From assembly GCF_013363995.1 (NCBI RefSeq), contig NZ_JABWGO010000016.1, positions 62,001-126,000 on the forward strand: a stretch of DNA of 64,000 nucleotides. The letters run 5' to 3'. The position numbers and the translations under genes were made by a program. The notes under the pieces are model-generated. The model was not told the origin of the DNA and searched no databases. It was given only the letters and a program-made list of their open reading frames with translations. Shown here piece after piece: positions 8,265 through 16,688 of this stretch. Every line of letters starts with the position of its first letter. Position 1 is the stretch's first letter. This DNA comes from Nonomuraea rhodomycinica. Its GTDB lineage: Bacteria; Actinomycetota; Actinomycetes; Streptosporangiales; Streptosporangiaceae.

Positions 8265-8364
8265 TGGATCCGCTCCCAGGGTCGACATGCTGACGGACCG
8301 ATCATCCGCCCAAAACGTGGCGCCGTCTGTGAACTAATGCGCATCGGGTGGACAGAATGTAAAG

Positions 8365-9582
8365 ATGCAGGAGAACTCAGGACCCCAGCTTCCGTACGGC
8401 ACGGAGCCGTCCGGGCCCGTCCACCAGCCATGGCGCGCGGGCTCCCCTGAGTCCGCCCCGGCCCACGGGCCGGAAGGCCCCTCCTACGGCCCCGGCGCTG
8501 CTCCGTACGGCGGCCAGTCCGGCCCTGCTCCGTACGGCGGCCAGTCCGGCGTCTCCCCGTACGGCGGCCAGCCGTATCCCGGGCATCCGGCGTATCCGGA
8601 TCAGCCGCCTTATCCTGCTCAGCCGCCCTATCCGGGTCAGCCGCCCCATCCGGGGGCGATGCTTCCGCAGCCGGTGTCCTGGTTCGCGCCCACTCCGTCG
8701 GGCGCCCGTTACGACCACCTGGCCAGGACGCCCCTCGCCCGCCCATGGCGGCAGATCGTCGGGACCCTGCTGGTCGCCGTCGGGTTCGTGATCGTGGGAG
8801 TCGTGGTGGTCCTCGCCGGCTCCGTGCTCGCGACGCTCGCCGGGCTGCCCATGCCGATCACCCCCGACGAGACGTTCGGCGACCCGGTCTTCGGAATGAC
8901 GGTGCTGCTGCTGTCGATCGCGGCCGTGCTGCCGCTGGTGTTCGGCACGGCCGCGCTCGTGCAGCGGCGCCGGCCCGGCACGCTCTCGTCGGTGGCCGGG
9001 CGGCTGCGCTGGCCGTGGCTCCTGTCGTGCGCCGGACTCGCCGTGCTCGCCCTGGTGCTGGGGCAGGCCGCCCAGGCGGCGGCGATGGCGCTGACGGGGG
9101 AGGACACCTCCGACCTGTTCGGGTGGGCGGGCTGGAAGGAGTTCCTGCCGGCGCTGGTCGTGATCGTGCTGCTGGTGCCCTTCCAGGCGGCGGCCGAGGA
9201 GTACATCTTCCGTGGCTGGGTGCTCCAGGCGGTGGGCTCGCACGTGCGCAACCCGGTGTGGGCGATCGTGCTCGGGGCGGCGCTGTTCGCCTCGCTGCAC
9301 GGCTACACGGGGGCGGGGATCGTGGACGTGTTCGCGTTCGGCGCGGTCATGGGGTGGCTGGCCGTACGGACGGGAGGGCTGGAGGCGCCGATCGCGCTGC
9401 ACGTGGTGAACAACATGATGGCCTTCGGGTTGAGCGCGGCGGCGGGGAACCTGGACGACGCGCTGCGGCAGGGCGCGGTGCCGTGGCAGGCGCTCGCGGG
9501 GACCGTCGTGCAGCTCGGGGTGTTCGCCGGTGGGGTGCTCTATCTCGCGAAAAAGCGGTCAATCAGCGTTTTTTCCGGATGA
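8365..9582 (+). CDS. CPBP-family intramembrane metalloprotease with PYGG-repeat N terminus
   Basis: 405 residues. The first ~110 are Pro/Gly/Tyr-rich and repetitive (PYGGQSG and QPPYPxQ units), as in many actinobacterial membrane proteins with disordered cytosolic tails. The rest has about eight membrane segments and all three CPBP (Abi/Rce1) motifs: EEYIFRG at about residue 278, FASLHG and LHVVNN. These form the glutamate/histidine active site of Rce1-type proteases. The substrate is unknown. It is divergent from the secreted/DUF6529 pair. Confidence 0.88.
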   Translation: MQENSGPQLPYGTEPSGPVHQPWRAGSPESAPAHGPEGPSYGPGAAPYGGQSGPAPYGGQSGVSPYGGQPYPGHPAYPDQPPYPAQPPYPGQPPHPGAMLPQPVSWFAPTPSGARYDHLARTPLARPWRQIVGTLLVAVGFVIVGVVVVLAGSVLATLAGLPMPITPDETFGDPVFGMTVLLLSIAAVLPLVFGTAALVQRRRPGTLSSVAGRLRWPWLLSCAGLAVLALVLGQAAQAAAMALTGEDTSDLFGWAGWKEFLPALVVIVLLVPFQAAAEEYIFRGWVLQAVGSHVRNPVWAIVLGAALFASLHGYTGAGIVDVFAFGAVMGWLAVRTGGLEAPIALHVVNNMMAFGLSAAAGNLDDALRQGAVPWQALAGTVVQLGVFAGGVLYLAKKRSISVFSG

Positions 9583-9881
9583 ATCCGGTGGCTGGTCTGA
9601 GGAATCTCGCTAGAGAGGTCTCGCCATTATGGCTTCGGCGTGCTGGTCTGGATCCTGTGGGGAGGCGAGGATAGCGGAGGTGATCATCTCTGCCTGGCGG
9701 GGTACTTGTCGACGCGTGCCAACACTCCATGCTGTAGGCGCATGGACCCCGAAATAGGCACCTATAAGTGGACACAAGCCCTGGAGCGGTCCGAATCGCC
9801 CGGCCGAATCCCGGAAGTGTGGTTTCTGCCCTGTTCCTTAGGTTCGACCCGTTCGACGAGCTCGACTAGGAGGTGCGCCGC
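9583..9881. other. Intergenic region, no gene recognised
   Basis: About 300 bp, less GC-rich than the flanking genes. No convincing coding frame, tRNA or known riboswitch was found. The distal part (around 9730-9880) holds short A/T runs such as CCTATAAGTG and probably contains the promoter and leader of the large propeller-protein gene. Confidence 0.5.
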
Positions 9882-12800
9882 GTGGCCTCCGGCCCCAGCG
9901 ACCCGCCACGGCGACCGCCGGGTGACGACGACCCTCACCCGGCCCCTGCTCCCGACCCGTCCGTGACGCCCCCGTCCACCCCGGACCCGTCCGTCCGGGC
10001 CGAGCCGCGCATCAGGCACTCTCCTCCCGGCCCCACGGATGACCGGGCCAGGGGATTACCGCTGGCGTCGCCCTGGGGCATGCCGCCGTTCTCGTCGCCC
10101 GTCCCCGAGGACGAGGAGCCGCAGGAGCCGCCGAGGGGCCGCCGCCCGTACGGTTCGCCGACCGCCGAACCGGAGGCCGAGCCGCGCCGCAGGCCCCGAC
10201 GGCTGGTGAACCGGCCCGACAAGCTCGTCGCGAGCGGCCCGCCCCGCCCCCAGCCGCCCCGCCCCCCGCGCCAGGACGCGGGCTCCCGAGCCCCGGCGGC
10301 GGAGCGCAGGGACGACCTGCCGCCCGGCGTCGTGCCGGCGGGCGTGGCGCCGCCCGAGGTGGTGGATCCGGGGGTGCTGCCGACCGGGGTGGTGCCGCAT
10401 TCGTGGTTCGAGAAGGACGACGGCCCGCCGCGCCCGGACCCGGACCCGCCCCGCGACCCTGACGCGATCATCAGCCCGGAGAACGTCCACAGGGTTCCCC
10501 GGCTCCCTGGTCCGCCCGTGATCCACGGCCCGAACGCCGCTCACAGCCCGGAAGCACCCTCTGACGCCCCTCAAGGCCCGCCGGTGTCTGAGAGCCCGCA
10601 GGCCACTCAGGCTCCGGCCGCCGCTCACGGCCTTGACGAGGACGAGTCCGACGGCCTCCCCTCCCGGGCCCGCCCCTACGTCGCCGCCCCCCTTCCCCTC
10701 ATCGACGCCCCCTCTCCCGCCCAGGGCTCACCGCACGGGGACGCCTCCGGCGACGGGGACGCCTCCGTCGAGGGTGACGGTGACTCGCCTGCCCATGGGG
10801 ACACATCCGCCTACGGCCCGTCCGCCCACGGCGACGTCGCCTCCCGGGCAGACGTCATGCCCCGCGACCCCACGCCTCACGAGCAGCCCGAGGTGCGGCG
10901 GGTGGGCAGGCCGCCGGGCGGGCGGCCGACGCGACCCGACCTGCTCGTCGCCTCCGGCCCGCCCCGCCCCGGCGCCCCCGGCGGACGCCACCACCGGGGC
11001 CCCGCCCCTTCGGCCGTGCGACGGGCCAGCCCCGTGCGCGGCCGGCGCGGCATGGCCGCCCCCGTGGCCGTCGTCCTCACGCTGGCCCTGGTCATCGCCG
11101 GCACCGTGATCGTGTGGCGGTGGAACGCCCCGGCCGGCCCGGCGCTGCGGCTGGCGGCCGGCTCCGGCAGGTCCGGAGACGACCTGTTCACGGTGCCGTC
11201 CGCCGGCGACGGCTCCAACCAGGTGCTCAACGACATGGCCTCCACCGGCAGGACCGTGGTCGCCGTGGGCAGCGACACGACCAGCCCGACCCCGCGTCCG
11301 CTGTTCCTCGTCTCGTCCGACAGCGGGAGGACCTGGCGGCTCGGCCAGGTGAGCGGCGCGACCACCTCCACGGTGCGGCGGGTCGTCGGCGGCGGCGGCC
11401 GCTGGCTGGCCATCGGCGGCGACCCGGCCGGCGGCGGGCGCGGCCTGTGGACGAGCGCCGACGGCCTGGCCTGGACGGCCGTGGAGGAGAGCGGCCTCGC
11501 CGCGTTCCGGAACGGCGACGTGGTGGCCGACATCGCGCGGACCCGGTCGGGGTTCGTGGCGGTGGGCGGCACGGCCCTGGCGGACGGCGGGCTCGGCCCG
11601 GTGGCCTGGTGGTCGGCCGACGGCCGCGCCTGGCAGCGGACCGATCTGCGCGAGCTGGACGCGTTCGACCTGCGGGCGGTGGTGGCGAGGGGCGACACGG
11701 TCGTCGCGGTGGCCCGCCCGGCGCAGGGCGAGGGCTCCCGGGTGGTGCGCTCGGCCGACGGTGGGCGCACCTGGCGGGCGACCGGGTTCCAGCTCCCGGA
11801 GGCGCTGCCGCGCGCCGGGTCGCTGGCCGTGCTGCCGAAGCAGTTCCTGCTCGTGCCCACCCGGCAGCGCACGGTCGAGGGCACCGTACGGGTCTACTGC
11901 TCGCCGTCCGGGGAGCAGTGGGCGCAGTGCGGCTCCATCGGCGGGCTCGACGGGGAGAGCCCCGGCGTCGAATCGGTGATCACCCATCCGGGCGGCGTCG
12001 CCGTGGTGGCGCAGGCCAAGCTGGACTCGTACGCGGTGCTGAACAGCTCCGACGGACGTACTTGGACGAAACGGGCGGACCTGTCGGGCCTGAAGGGCGC
12101 CACGCTGCGCGGGTTCACGATCACGCAGTCCGGCACGCTGCTCGCGGGCGGCGACCGGGCGGCGGCGGACGTCGACAACCAGCTCGTGCTGCTGTCCGCG
12201 CCGCCGCGAGGCGCCGCCTCCCGCGTACGCCTGGCCGACGTGGAGGGCCTGTCGCGGATCGCCCGCCAGACCAACGGCCTGGCCGCCCACGACGGCAGGT
12301 ACGTCGCGGTCGGCAGCGCCTCCGGCGACGCGGGCATCTGGACCAGCCTCAACTGGAAGAGCTGGACCTCGATGAGCCTCGGCGGCCCGCGCGAGCAGCA
12401 GCTCGCCGACGTCGTCCACGGCCGCCGGGGCTGGCTCGCGGCCGGCTCCACGCAGGCGGGCATCGGCGTCACCGAGCCGCTGCTGGTCTCCTCCGGCGAC
12501 GGCCGCTCCTGGAAGACGATCCCGGCGACCGGCGACCTGGGTCGCGCGCAGGACCACACGCGCCTCGCCGTGACGGCCGTGGCGGCCGGCCCGGACGGCT
12601 ACATGCTGGCCGGCGAGGACACGAACGCCTCCGGCGTGACCGGCCCGGCGCTCTGGTTCACCCGCGACCTGCGCAAGTTCACCCGCTCACGCAAGCTGCC
12701 GCAGGGCGGAGCCGGCGTCCGCGTGCACGACCTGGCCGCCACCCCGGACGGCTATGTCGCGGTCGGCGCGGCCGGCGGCGGCGACGGGGAGCGCGGCGTG

Positions 12801-13292
12801 GTGTGGGTGTCGGAGGACGGCCTCAACTGGAAGGCCCGCAAGCGGCTCCTCCCGGACGGGGCGTCCTCGGCCGGGCTGAGCCACGTCACCGCGTACCAGG
12901 ACAGGCTGGTCGCCATCGGCGCCGCCCGCGTGCAGGGCGCCCGCCGGGTGTTCGCGGCGGTCTCGCGGGACGACGGCACCACGTGGAGCACGGCGTGGCT
13001 GCCGGCCGAGAAGGCGGCGGACGTGGACGACCTGGCGGCGACGGACCAGGGGCTGGTGGCGGTCGGCTGGCACGGCGCGCCGGGCGACGCCGACAGCGCC
13101 GCGTGGATCTCCCAGGACGGCACGACCTGGACCCGCTCCGACCTGACCAAGGACCGGCTCGGCGGGCCGGGCATGCAGTGGCTGGCGGCGGTCACGGTGG
13201 CCGGATCGGAGGTGGTGGGCCTCGGCCGCAGCACCACCTACGACGCGGACCACCTGATCCTGTGGACGTCCACCCTGACGTCCAGCCGCTGA
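9882..13292 (+). CDS. Large membrane-anchored beta-propeller protein with Asp-box repeats
   Basis: 1136 residues from GTG 9882, eight bases after AGGAGG; a GTG at 9873 lies inside the ribosome site. Residues 1-~385 are a Pro/Asp/Arg-rich, probably disordered cytosolic region. One membrane helix (around 390-410, AAPVAVVLTLALVIAGTVIV) is followed by ~720 extracellular residues with at least ten Asp-box-like motifs of the S-x-D-G-x-x-W type (SSDSGRTW, SADGGRTW, SSDGRTW, SSGDGRSW, SEDGLNW, SQDGTTW), typical of sialidase-like propellers. No sialidase arginine triad is obvious, so binding or scaffolding is more likely than catalysis. Orientation (N-in) is inferred from positive residues before the helix. 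Confidence 0.75.
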   Translation: MASGPSDPPRRPPGDDDPHPAPAPDPSVTPPSTPDPSVRAEPRIRHSPPGPTDDRARGLPLASPWGMPPFSSPVPEDEEPQEPPRGRRPYGSPTAEPEAEPRRRPRRLVNRPDKLVASGPPRPQPPRPPRQDAGSRAPAAERRDDLPPGVVPAGVAPPEVVDPGVLPTGVVPHSWFEKDDGPPRPDPDPPRDPDAIISPENVHRVPRLPGPPVIHGPNAAHSPEAPSDAPQGPPVSESPQATQAPAAAHGLDEDESDGLPSRARPYVAAPLPLIDAPSPAQGSPHGDASGDGDASVEGDGDSPAHGDTSAYGPSAHGDVASRADVMPRDPTPHEQPEVRRVGRPPGGRPTRPDLLVASGPPRPGAPGGRHHRGPAPSAVRRASPVRGRRGMAAPVAVVLTLALVIAGTVIVWRWNAPAGPALRLAAGSGRSGDDLFTVPSAGDGSNQVLNDMASTGRTVVAVGSDTTSPTPRPLFLVSSDSGRTWRLGQVSGATTSTVRRVVGGGGRWLAIGGDPAGGGRGLWTSADGLAWTAVEESGLAAFRNGDVVADIARTRSGFVAVGGTALADGGLGPVAWWSADGRAWQRTDLRELDAFDLRAVVARGDTVVAVARPAQGEGSRVVRSADGGRTWRATGFQLPEALPRAGSLAVLPKQFLLVPTRQRTVEGTVRVYCSPSGEQWAQCGSIGGLDGESPGVESVITHPGGVAVVAQAKLDSYAVLNSSDGRTWTKRADLSGLKGATLRGFTITQSGTLLAGGDRAAADVDNQLVLLSAPPRGAASRVRLADVEGLSRIARQTNGLAAHDGRYVAVGSASGDAGIWTSLNWKSWTSMSLGGPREQQLADVVHGRRGWLAAGSTQAGIGVTEPLLVSSGDGRSWKTIPATGDLGRAQDHTRLAVTAVAAGPDGYMLAGEDTNASGVTGPALWFTRDLRKFTRSRKLPQGGAGVRVHDLAATPDGYVAVGAAGGGDGERGVVWVSEDGLNWKARKRLLPDGASSAGLSHVTAYQDRLVAIGAARVQGARRVFAAVSRDDGTTWSTAWLPAEKAADVDDLAATDQGLVAVGWHGAPGDADSAAWISQDGTTWTRSDLTKDRLGGPGMQWLAAVTVAGSEVVGLGRSTTYDADHLILWTSTLTSSR

Positions 13293-13358
13293 CCGTCCAC
13301 ACGGGTCGGCCGGGCACGCCCCGCCGCTCACCTGGGTCATGCGGGGAAGACGACGCAG

Positions 13359-13430
13359 GTCGCCAGGTCACGCGGGGTGGCCACGTCACCTGGGGTGGCC
13401 ACGTCGCGTGGGGTCGTCAGGTCACGCGGG
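13359..13430. repeat. 18-bp tandem repeat, four copies, over the NUDIX stop codon
   Basis: Four consecutive 18-bp units (13359-13376, 13377-13394, 13395-13412, 13413-13430) of form GGTSGYCASGTCRCSYGG. The last unit contains the stop codon of the minus-strand NUDIX gene (TCA at 13422-13424), so the other three are copies extending beyond the gene. Confidence 0.9.
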
Positions 13431-13823
13431 CCGGGGCCACACGCGCCACTCGCGCAGCGCCTCGGCCAGCCCCTCGGTCAGCGGCAGCCGGGCGACGTCC
13501 CGGGGCGAGCACCAGCGCGCCTCGGCCGCGTCGTCGGCGGCGGCCAGCGCGCCGCCCGTCACGGTCGCCAGATAGTCGCGGATCTCGTACGTCACCCCAC
13601 CCGGGCCCGGCCGGTCCACGACGCCCGCCAGCCGCCCCACGGCCACACGCAGGCCCGTCTCCTCCAGCACCTCGCGCTCCAGGGCCATGGTGTCCGTCTC
13701 GCCCGGCTCGACCCGGCCGCCCGGGATCGACCACAGGCCCTCGCCCGGCGGGTGGCCGCGCCGTACGAGCAGCAGCCTGCCCTCCCCGTCCGTGATCACG
13801 GCGCCCACACAATTTACGCGCAC
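13422..13823 (-). CDS. NUDIX hydrolase
   Basis: 133 residues carrying a complete Nudix box: G(x5)E(x7)REVLEETGL, written as GGRVEPGETDTMALEREV followed by LEETGL, which coordinates Mg2+ and hydrolyses nucleoside-diphosphate-linked substrates. The Tyr/Asp-rich YEIRDYLATV strand fits an ADP-ribose/MutT-like subgroup but does not fix the substrate. The GTG at 13823 is preferred since the fold begins with CVGAVITDGEGRLLLVRR; a TAATGT box 9-14 bases before it suggests a leaderless message. A farther GTG at 13868 would add 15 basic, non-conserved residues. Divergent from the DUF6758 gene. Confidence 0.88.
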   Translation of the reverse strand: MRVNCVGAVITDGEGRLLLVRRGHPPGEGLWSIPGGRVEPGETDTMALEREVLEETGLRVAVGRLAGVVDRPGPGGVTYEIRDYLATVTGGALAAADDAAEARWCSPRDVARLPLTEGLAEALREWRVWPRPA

Positions 13824-13890
13824 CTGACCAACATTACGGCGACGGGACCGCCATGGCCTTGACGGCACGGTGCTCCACGACGCACCGTTG

Positions 13891-14523
13891 ATGACTGTGA
13901 AAGCGGCTCCAACCTGCCCACGGTGCTTTGGCCCGCTTCACGGGCCCAACGCGTGGTCCAGCGCATGGCGGTGCGACGCGCACGGCGACGTGCTGCCCTT
14001 CCAGCCCCCGTACCCGGCCTCCGACGTCGCCGCCGAGGCGTTGCGCAAGAGCTCGGTCGTCCCCGTGTGGATGCCCTGGCCGCTGCCCGCCGGGTGGCTG
14101 GTCACGGGGTTCGCCGAGGCGGGCGACGAACGCAGCGGCGGCAGGGCCAGCGTGGTCGCGCTCAGCGGCCCGTCGCTCAGCCACGGGCCCGCCGACCTGC
14201 TGGTCGTCGCCGAGGAACCCGGCGTGGGGCTGGGGGCGGCGTTCGCCGGGCTGAGCGGCCCCGACCCGGGCGAGGGGTTCGACGCGGGGCCGCCGAACGC
14301 CAAGGTCGAGGTGCTGGGCCACCCCACGCCGCTGTGGTGCGTCGGCGGGGCGGCCGACCGCGCCGTCTACGCGGGCGAGGCGCTCGGCAACTGGATCTGG
14401 ACGATCGCCTGGCCTGCCGACGCGGGCTGCCTGATCGCCCTTACCGATCTCAGCCTTCTCGACCTGCGCGATCACGAGTTCGACCTGCCTTTCGGCGCGT
14501 TCTCGCCACGGCTCGGCGGTTGA
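13891..14523 (+). CDS. DUF6758 family protein with zinc-ribbon-like N terminus
   Basis: 210 residues. It opens with a zinc-ribbon-like CPRCFGPL ... WRCDAHGD, then the well conserved VPVWMPWPLPAGWLVTGFA, DERSGGRASVVALSGP, LLVVAEEPGVGLGA and AVYAGEALGNWIW blocks of an actinobacterial family of unknown function (DUF6758). An in-frame GTG at 13870 exists, but family members begin close to the Cys pair. It is followed 41 bp later by the metallo-beta-lactamase-fold gene, so the two may be co-transcribed. Confidence 0.8.
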   Translation: MTVKAAPTCPRCFGPLHGPNAWSSAWRCDAHGDVLPFQPPYPASDVAAEALRKSSVVPVWMPWPLPAGWLVTGFAEAGDERSGGRASVVALSGPSLSHGPADLLVVAEEPGVGLGAAFAGLSGPDPGEGFDAGPPNAKVEVLGHPTPLWCVGGAADRAVYAGEALGNWIWTIAWPADAGCLIALTDLSLLDLRDHEFDLPFGAFSPRLGG

Positions 14524-14564
14524 GCAGTACGCTGCGACGGCCGGACGGACTAGGCTTCGGAAGC

Positions 14565-15278
14565 GTGACAGCGCGTATCGAGCGAGTGGTGACCGAGGGC
14601 GTCGTCGACATCGACGGCGCCGAGCACAAGGTCGAGAACAACACGTGGATCGTGGGCGACGACGACGAGGTGATCGTCATCGACCCGGCGCGTGACGCCG
14701 ACAAGATCCTGGAGAAGGTCGGCGAGCGTGAGGTGCTCGCCGTCATCTGCACCCACGGCCTGCCCGACCACGTCGGCGCGGCCATCGAGGTGGCCAGCCG
14801 TGACGAGGCCGTCATCGCCCTCCACCCCAAGGACAAGCCGCTGTGGCGGGAGACCTGGTCCGAGACGTGGCCCGACATCGAGATGGAGGACGACGGCGTC
14901 TTCGGCGTCGCCGACGTCCAGCTCGACGTCATGGAGACGCCCGGCATCAGCGCCGGCGGCGTGTCGCTGTACTCCGAGGCCCTGGGCGCGGTGTTCACCG
15001 GCAAGACGCTGCAGGCCGACGGCCCGGGTAAGCTCGGCGGCGAGTACCCCGCCCTGCCCGACCAGCTCACCGCCATCGGCGGGCGCCTGTTCACCCTGCC
15101 CGGTGAGACCAGGGTGCTGCCCGCCCACGGTGACGAGGTGACCATCGGCGATCTGGAGCCGCACTTCGACGACTGGGTGTCGGGATCGCTGACCCGCACC
15201 GCCGCCGCCGAGGAGGAGGGCCCGCTCACCGACGGCACCCGCATCGCCGGCATCAAGCTCGACCCGGACGACGACTAG
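14565..15278 (+). CDS. Metallo-beta-lactamase-fold protein with degenerate metal site
   Basis: 237 residues from GTG 14565. The fold and strand order match glyoxalase II-type MBL hydrolases (NNTWIVGDDDEVIVIDPARD, ICTHGLPDHVGAA, VMETPGISAGGVSLY, AVFTGKTLQADGPGK, VLPAHGDEVTIG). Several ligands are lost: HxHxDH is HGLPDH (second His to Leu), the 'TPGH' His is Ile, and the bridging Asp of 'GDTL' is Lys. The first His, the DH and the final HGD remain. The frame is intact and well conserved otherwise, so this is probably a pseudo-enzyme rather than a decayed gene. Confidence 0.85.
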   Translation: MTARIERVVTEGVVDIDGAEHKVENNTWIVGDDDEVIVIDPARDADKILEKVGEREVLAVICTHGLPDHVGAAIEVASRDEAVIALHPKDKPLWRETWSETWPDIEMEDDGVFGVADVQLDVMETPGISAGGVSLYSEALGAVFTGKTLQADGPGKLGGEYPALPDQLTAIGGRLFTLPGETRVLPAHGDEVTIGDLEPHFDDWVSGSLTRTAAAEEEGPLTDGTRIAGIKLDPDDD

Positions 15279-15281
15279 GGT

Positions 15282-15326
15282 GCGAGGAAGCGCCGTCGCC
15301 CCCGACCGCGAGGAAGCGCCGTCGCC
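15282..15326. repeat. Direct repeat just after the MBL-fold gene
   Basis: The 19-bp sequence GCGAGGAAGCGCCGTCGCC occurs twice (15282-15300 and 15308-15326), beginning three bases after the stop codon of the MBL-fold gene, within the 102-bp gap before the RecB-like gene. Confidence 0.9.
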
Positions 15327-15380
15327 TGGACCGATGAGCGTCGGGGACGAAGCGATCAGAGCGACGAGGGAAGGCTGAGC

Positions 15381-16382
15381 ATGGACCAGCTTCCCCTGGA
15401 GGGGATGCCGCGGCGGCTCTACTCGTGCACGCCGTCGCGGCTCAACACCTGGCTCGACTGCCGGCGCCGCTACCGGTTCACCTACCTCGACCGGCCCCAG
15501 CCGGCCAAGGGGCCGGCGTGGGCCCACAACAGCGTCGGCGCCAGCGTGCACAACGCGCTGGCCGGGTGGTGGCGCGAGCCGTACGAGCGGCGCACCCCGC
15601 TGACCGCGGCCGTCTTACTCACCAACGGGTGGATCAAGGAGGGCTTCCGCGACGAGGAGCAGTCGGCGCGCTGGCTCGGCCGCGCCCGTGACCTCGTCTC
15701 CGGTTACGTCAGCACCCTCGACCCCGCCGACGACCCGGTCGGCGTGGAGCGCACCGTCGCCACCCGTACCAAGGTCGTCGCGCTGTCCGGGCGGATCGAC
15801 CGGCTCGACCGGCGGGGCGACGAGCTCGTGGTCGTCGACTACAAGACCGGGCGGCGTCCGCTCACCCAGGACGACGCCCGCTCCTCGCTCGCGCTGGCCG
15901 TCTACGCCATCGCGGCGTCCCGGATGATGCGCACGCCCTGTCACCAGGTCGAGCTGCACCACTTGCCCACCGGCGAGATCGTCGAGTGGCGGCACACGGA
16001 CGAGTCGCTGGAGCGTCACCTGCGGCGGGCCGAGGAGGTGGCGGAGGAGGCGTCGGCCGCCGACGAGCGCTACCGCGAGGCCGTGGCCCAGCCGCCCGGC
16101 TCCACCCGTGGACGGGGCTCTCAGGGCCGGACAGGACAGAGCTGGGCGGGACAGGGCCGGGCAGGACAGGAACGGGCCGGGCAGGGACAGGCCGGGCAGG
16201 GACAGGCCGCCGCGCAGGAGCGGGCGGCGCAGGGGGCGGTGCCCCAGGTGCCGGCCGAGGTGGACGCGCTGTTCGCGCCCAACCCCGGGCCCATCTGCTC
16301 GTGGTGCGACTTCCGCCGCCACTGCCCCGAGGGCCGGACCGCCGGCCCCGACCGCAACCCCTGGGACGGCCTCGCCGAGTAG
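15381..16382 (+). CDS. RecB-family PD-(D/E)XK nuclease, Fe-S type
   Basis: 333 residues. It starts with CTPSRLNTWLDCRRRYRFTY, contains the PD-(D/E)XK core (SGRIDRLDRRGDELVVVDYKTG, then SLALAVYAIAA), and ends with ICSWCDFRRHC. The upstream Cys plus three C-terminal Cys fit the 4Fe-4S cluster of AddB/Cas4-like nucleases. Such stand-alone proteins are conserved in actinobacteria; a DNA-repair role is expected but undefined. Between the core and the Fe-S end lies a Gly/Gln/Ala/Arg-rich low-complexity insert (about residues 245-280) encoded by GGGCAGGACAG-type tandem repeats. The stop codon lies in a 41-bp tandem repeat. Confidence 0.85.
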   Translation: MDQLPLEGMPRRLYSCTPSRLNTWLDCRRRYRFTYLDRPQPAKGPAWAHNSVGASVHNALAGWWREPYERRTPLTAAVLLTNGWIKEGFRDEEQSARWLGRARDLVSGYVSTLDPADDPVGVERTVATRTKVVALSGRIDRLDRRGDELVVVDYKTGRRPLTQDDARSSLALAVYAIAASRMMRTPCHQVELHHLPTGEIVEWRHTDESLERHLRRAEEVAEEASAADERYREAVAQPPGSTRGRGSQGRTGQSWAGQGRAGQERAGQGQAGQGQAAAQERAAQGAVPQVPAEVDALFAPNPGPICSWCDFRRHCPEGRTAGPDRNPWDGLAE

Positions 16383-16488
16383 CCGCACCCGCCCTGATCC
16401 CTGGAAACGGCCTCACCGAGTAGCCGCACCCGGCCCTGACCCCTGGGACGGCCGGGCGCAGTAGCCGCACCCCGCCCTGACCCCTGGA
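16358..16488. repeat. 41-bp tandem repeat built from the RecB-like gene's 3' end
   Basis: Three copies with a 41-bp period. The first spans the last codons and stop of the RecB-like gene (CCTGGGACGGCCT ... GAGTAGCCGCACCC). TAG recurs at 16380, 16421 and 16462 in the same context (AGTAGCCGCACCC), so the gene terminus has been duplicated twice downstream. Confidence 0.9.
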
Positions 16489-16521
16489 CGCCCGGCGGGT
16501 CAGCGGGGGAGCGGTTCGACT

Positions 16522-16688
16522 CCTGGGGCGCGGCGAGGCTTCGGGCCGTCACCCTGGGGCGCGGCGGGGGCTTGGGTTCGGGTGGGTCAGCCTTGGGCGG
16601 CGCGGGCTTGGGGTCCGGGTTCGGGTGGGTCAGCCCTTGGGCGGCGCGGGCTTGGGTCCGGGTGGCTGGGTCAGCCCTTGGGGGCGCG
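16522..16688. repeat. About 41-bp tandem repeat built from the DUF2236 gene's 3' end
   Basis: On the plus strand GGGTCAGCC(C)TTGGG recurs with TCA at 16587, 16630 and 16671 (spacings 43 and 41), with one or two more degenerate copies upstream from about 16522. The copy at 16671 is the real stop of the minus-strand DUF2236 gene. The array directly abuts the one derived from the convergent RecB-like gene, so both genes have expanded their ends into the same gap. Confidence 0.85.

Noticed and set aside
9583-9881. Riboswitch or tRNA in the gap before the propeller gene
   Set aside because: No cloverleaf or known riboswitch core could be traced; only weak promoter-like A/T runs were seen.
13359-13430. 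CRISPR array
   Set aside because: Units are contiguous 18-mers without spacers; the same holds for the other arrays at 4619-4738, 16358-16688, 44357-44412 and 63056-63119.
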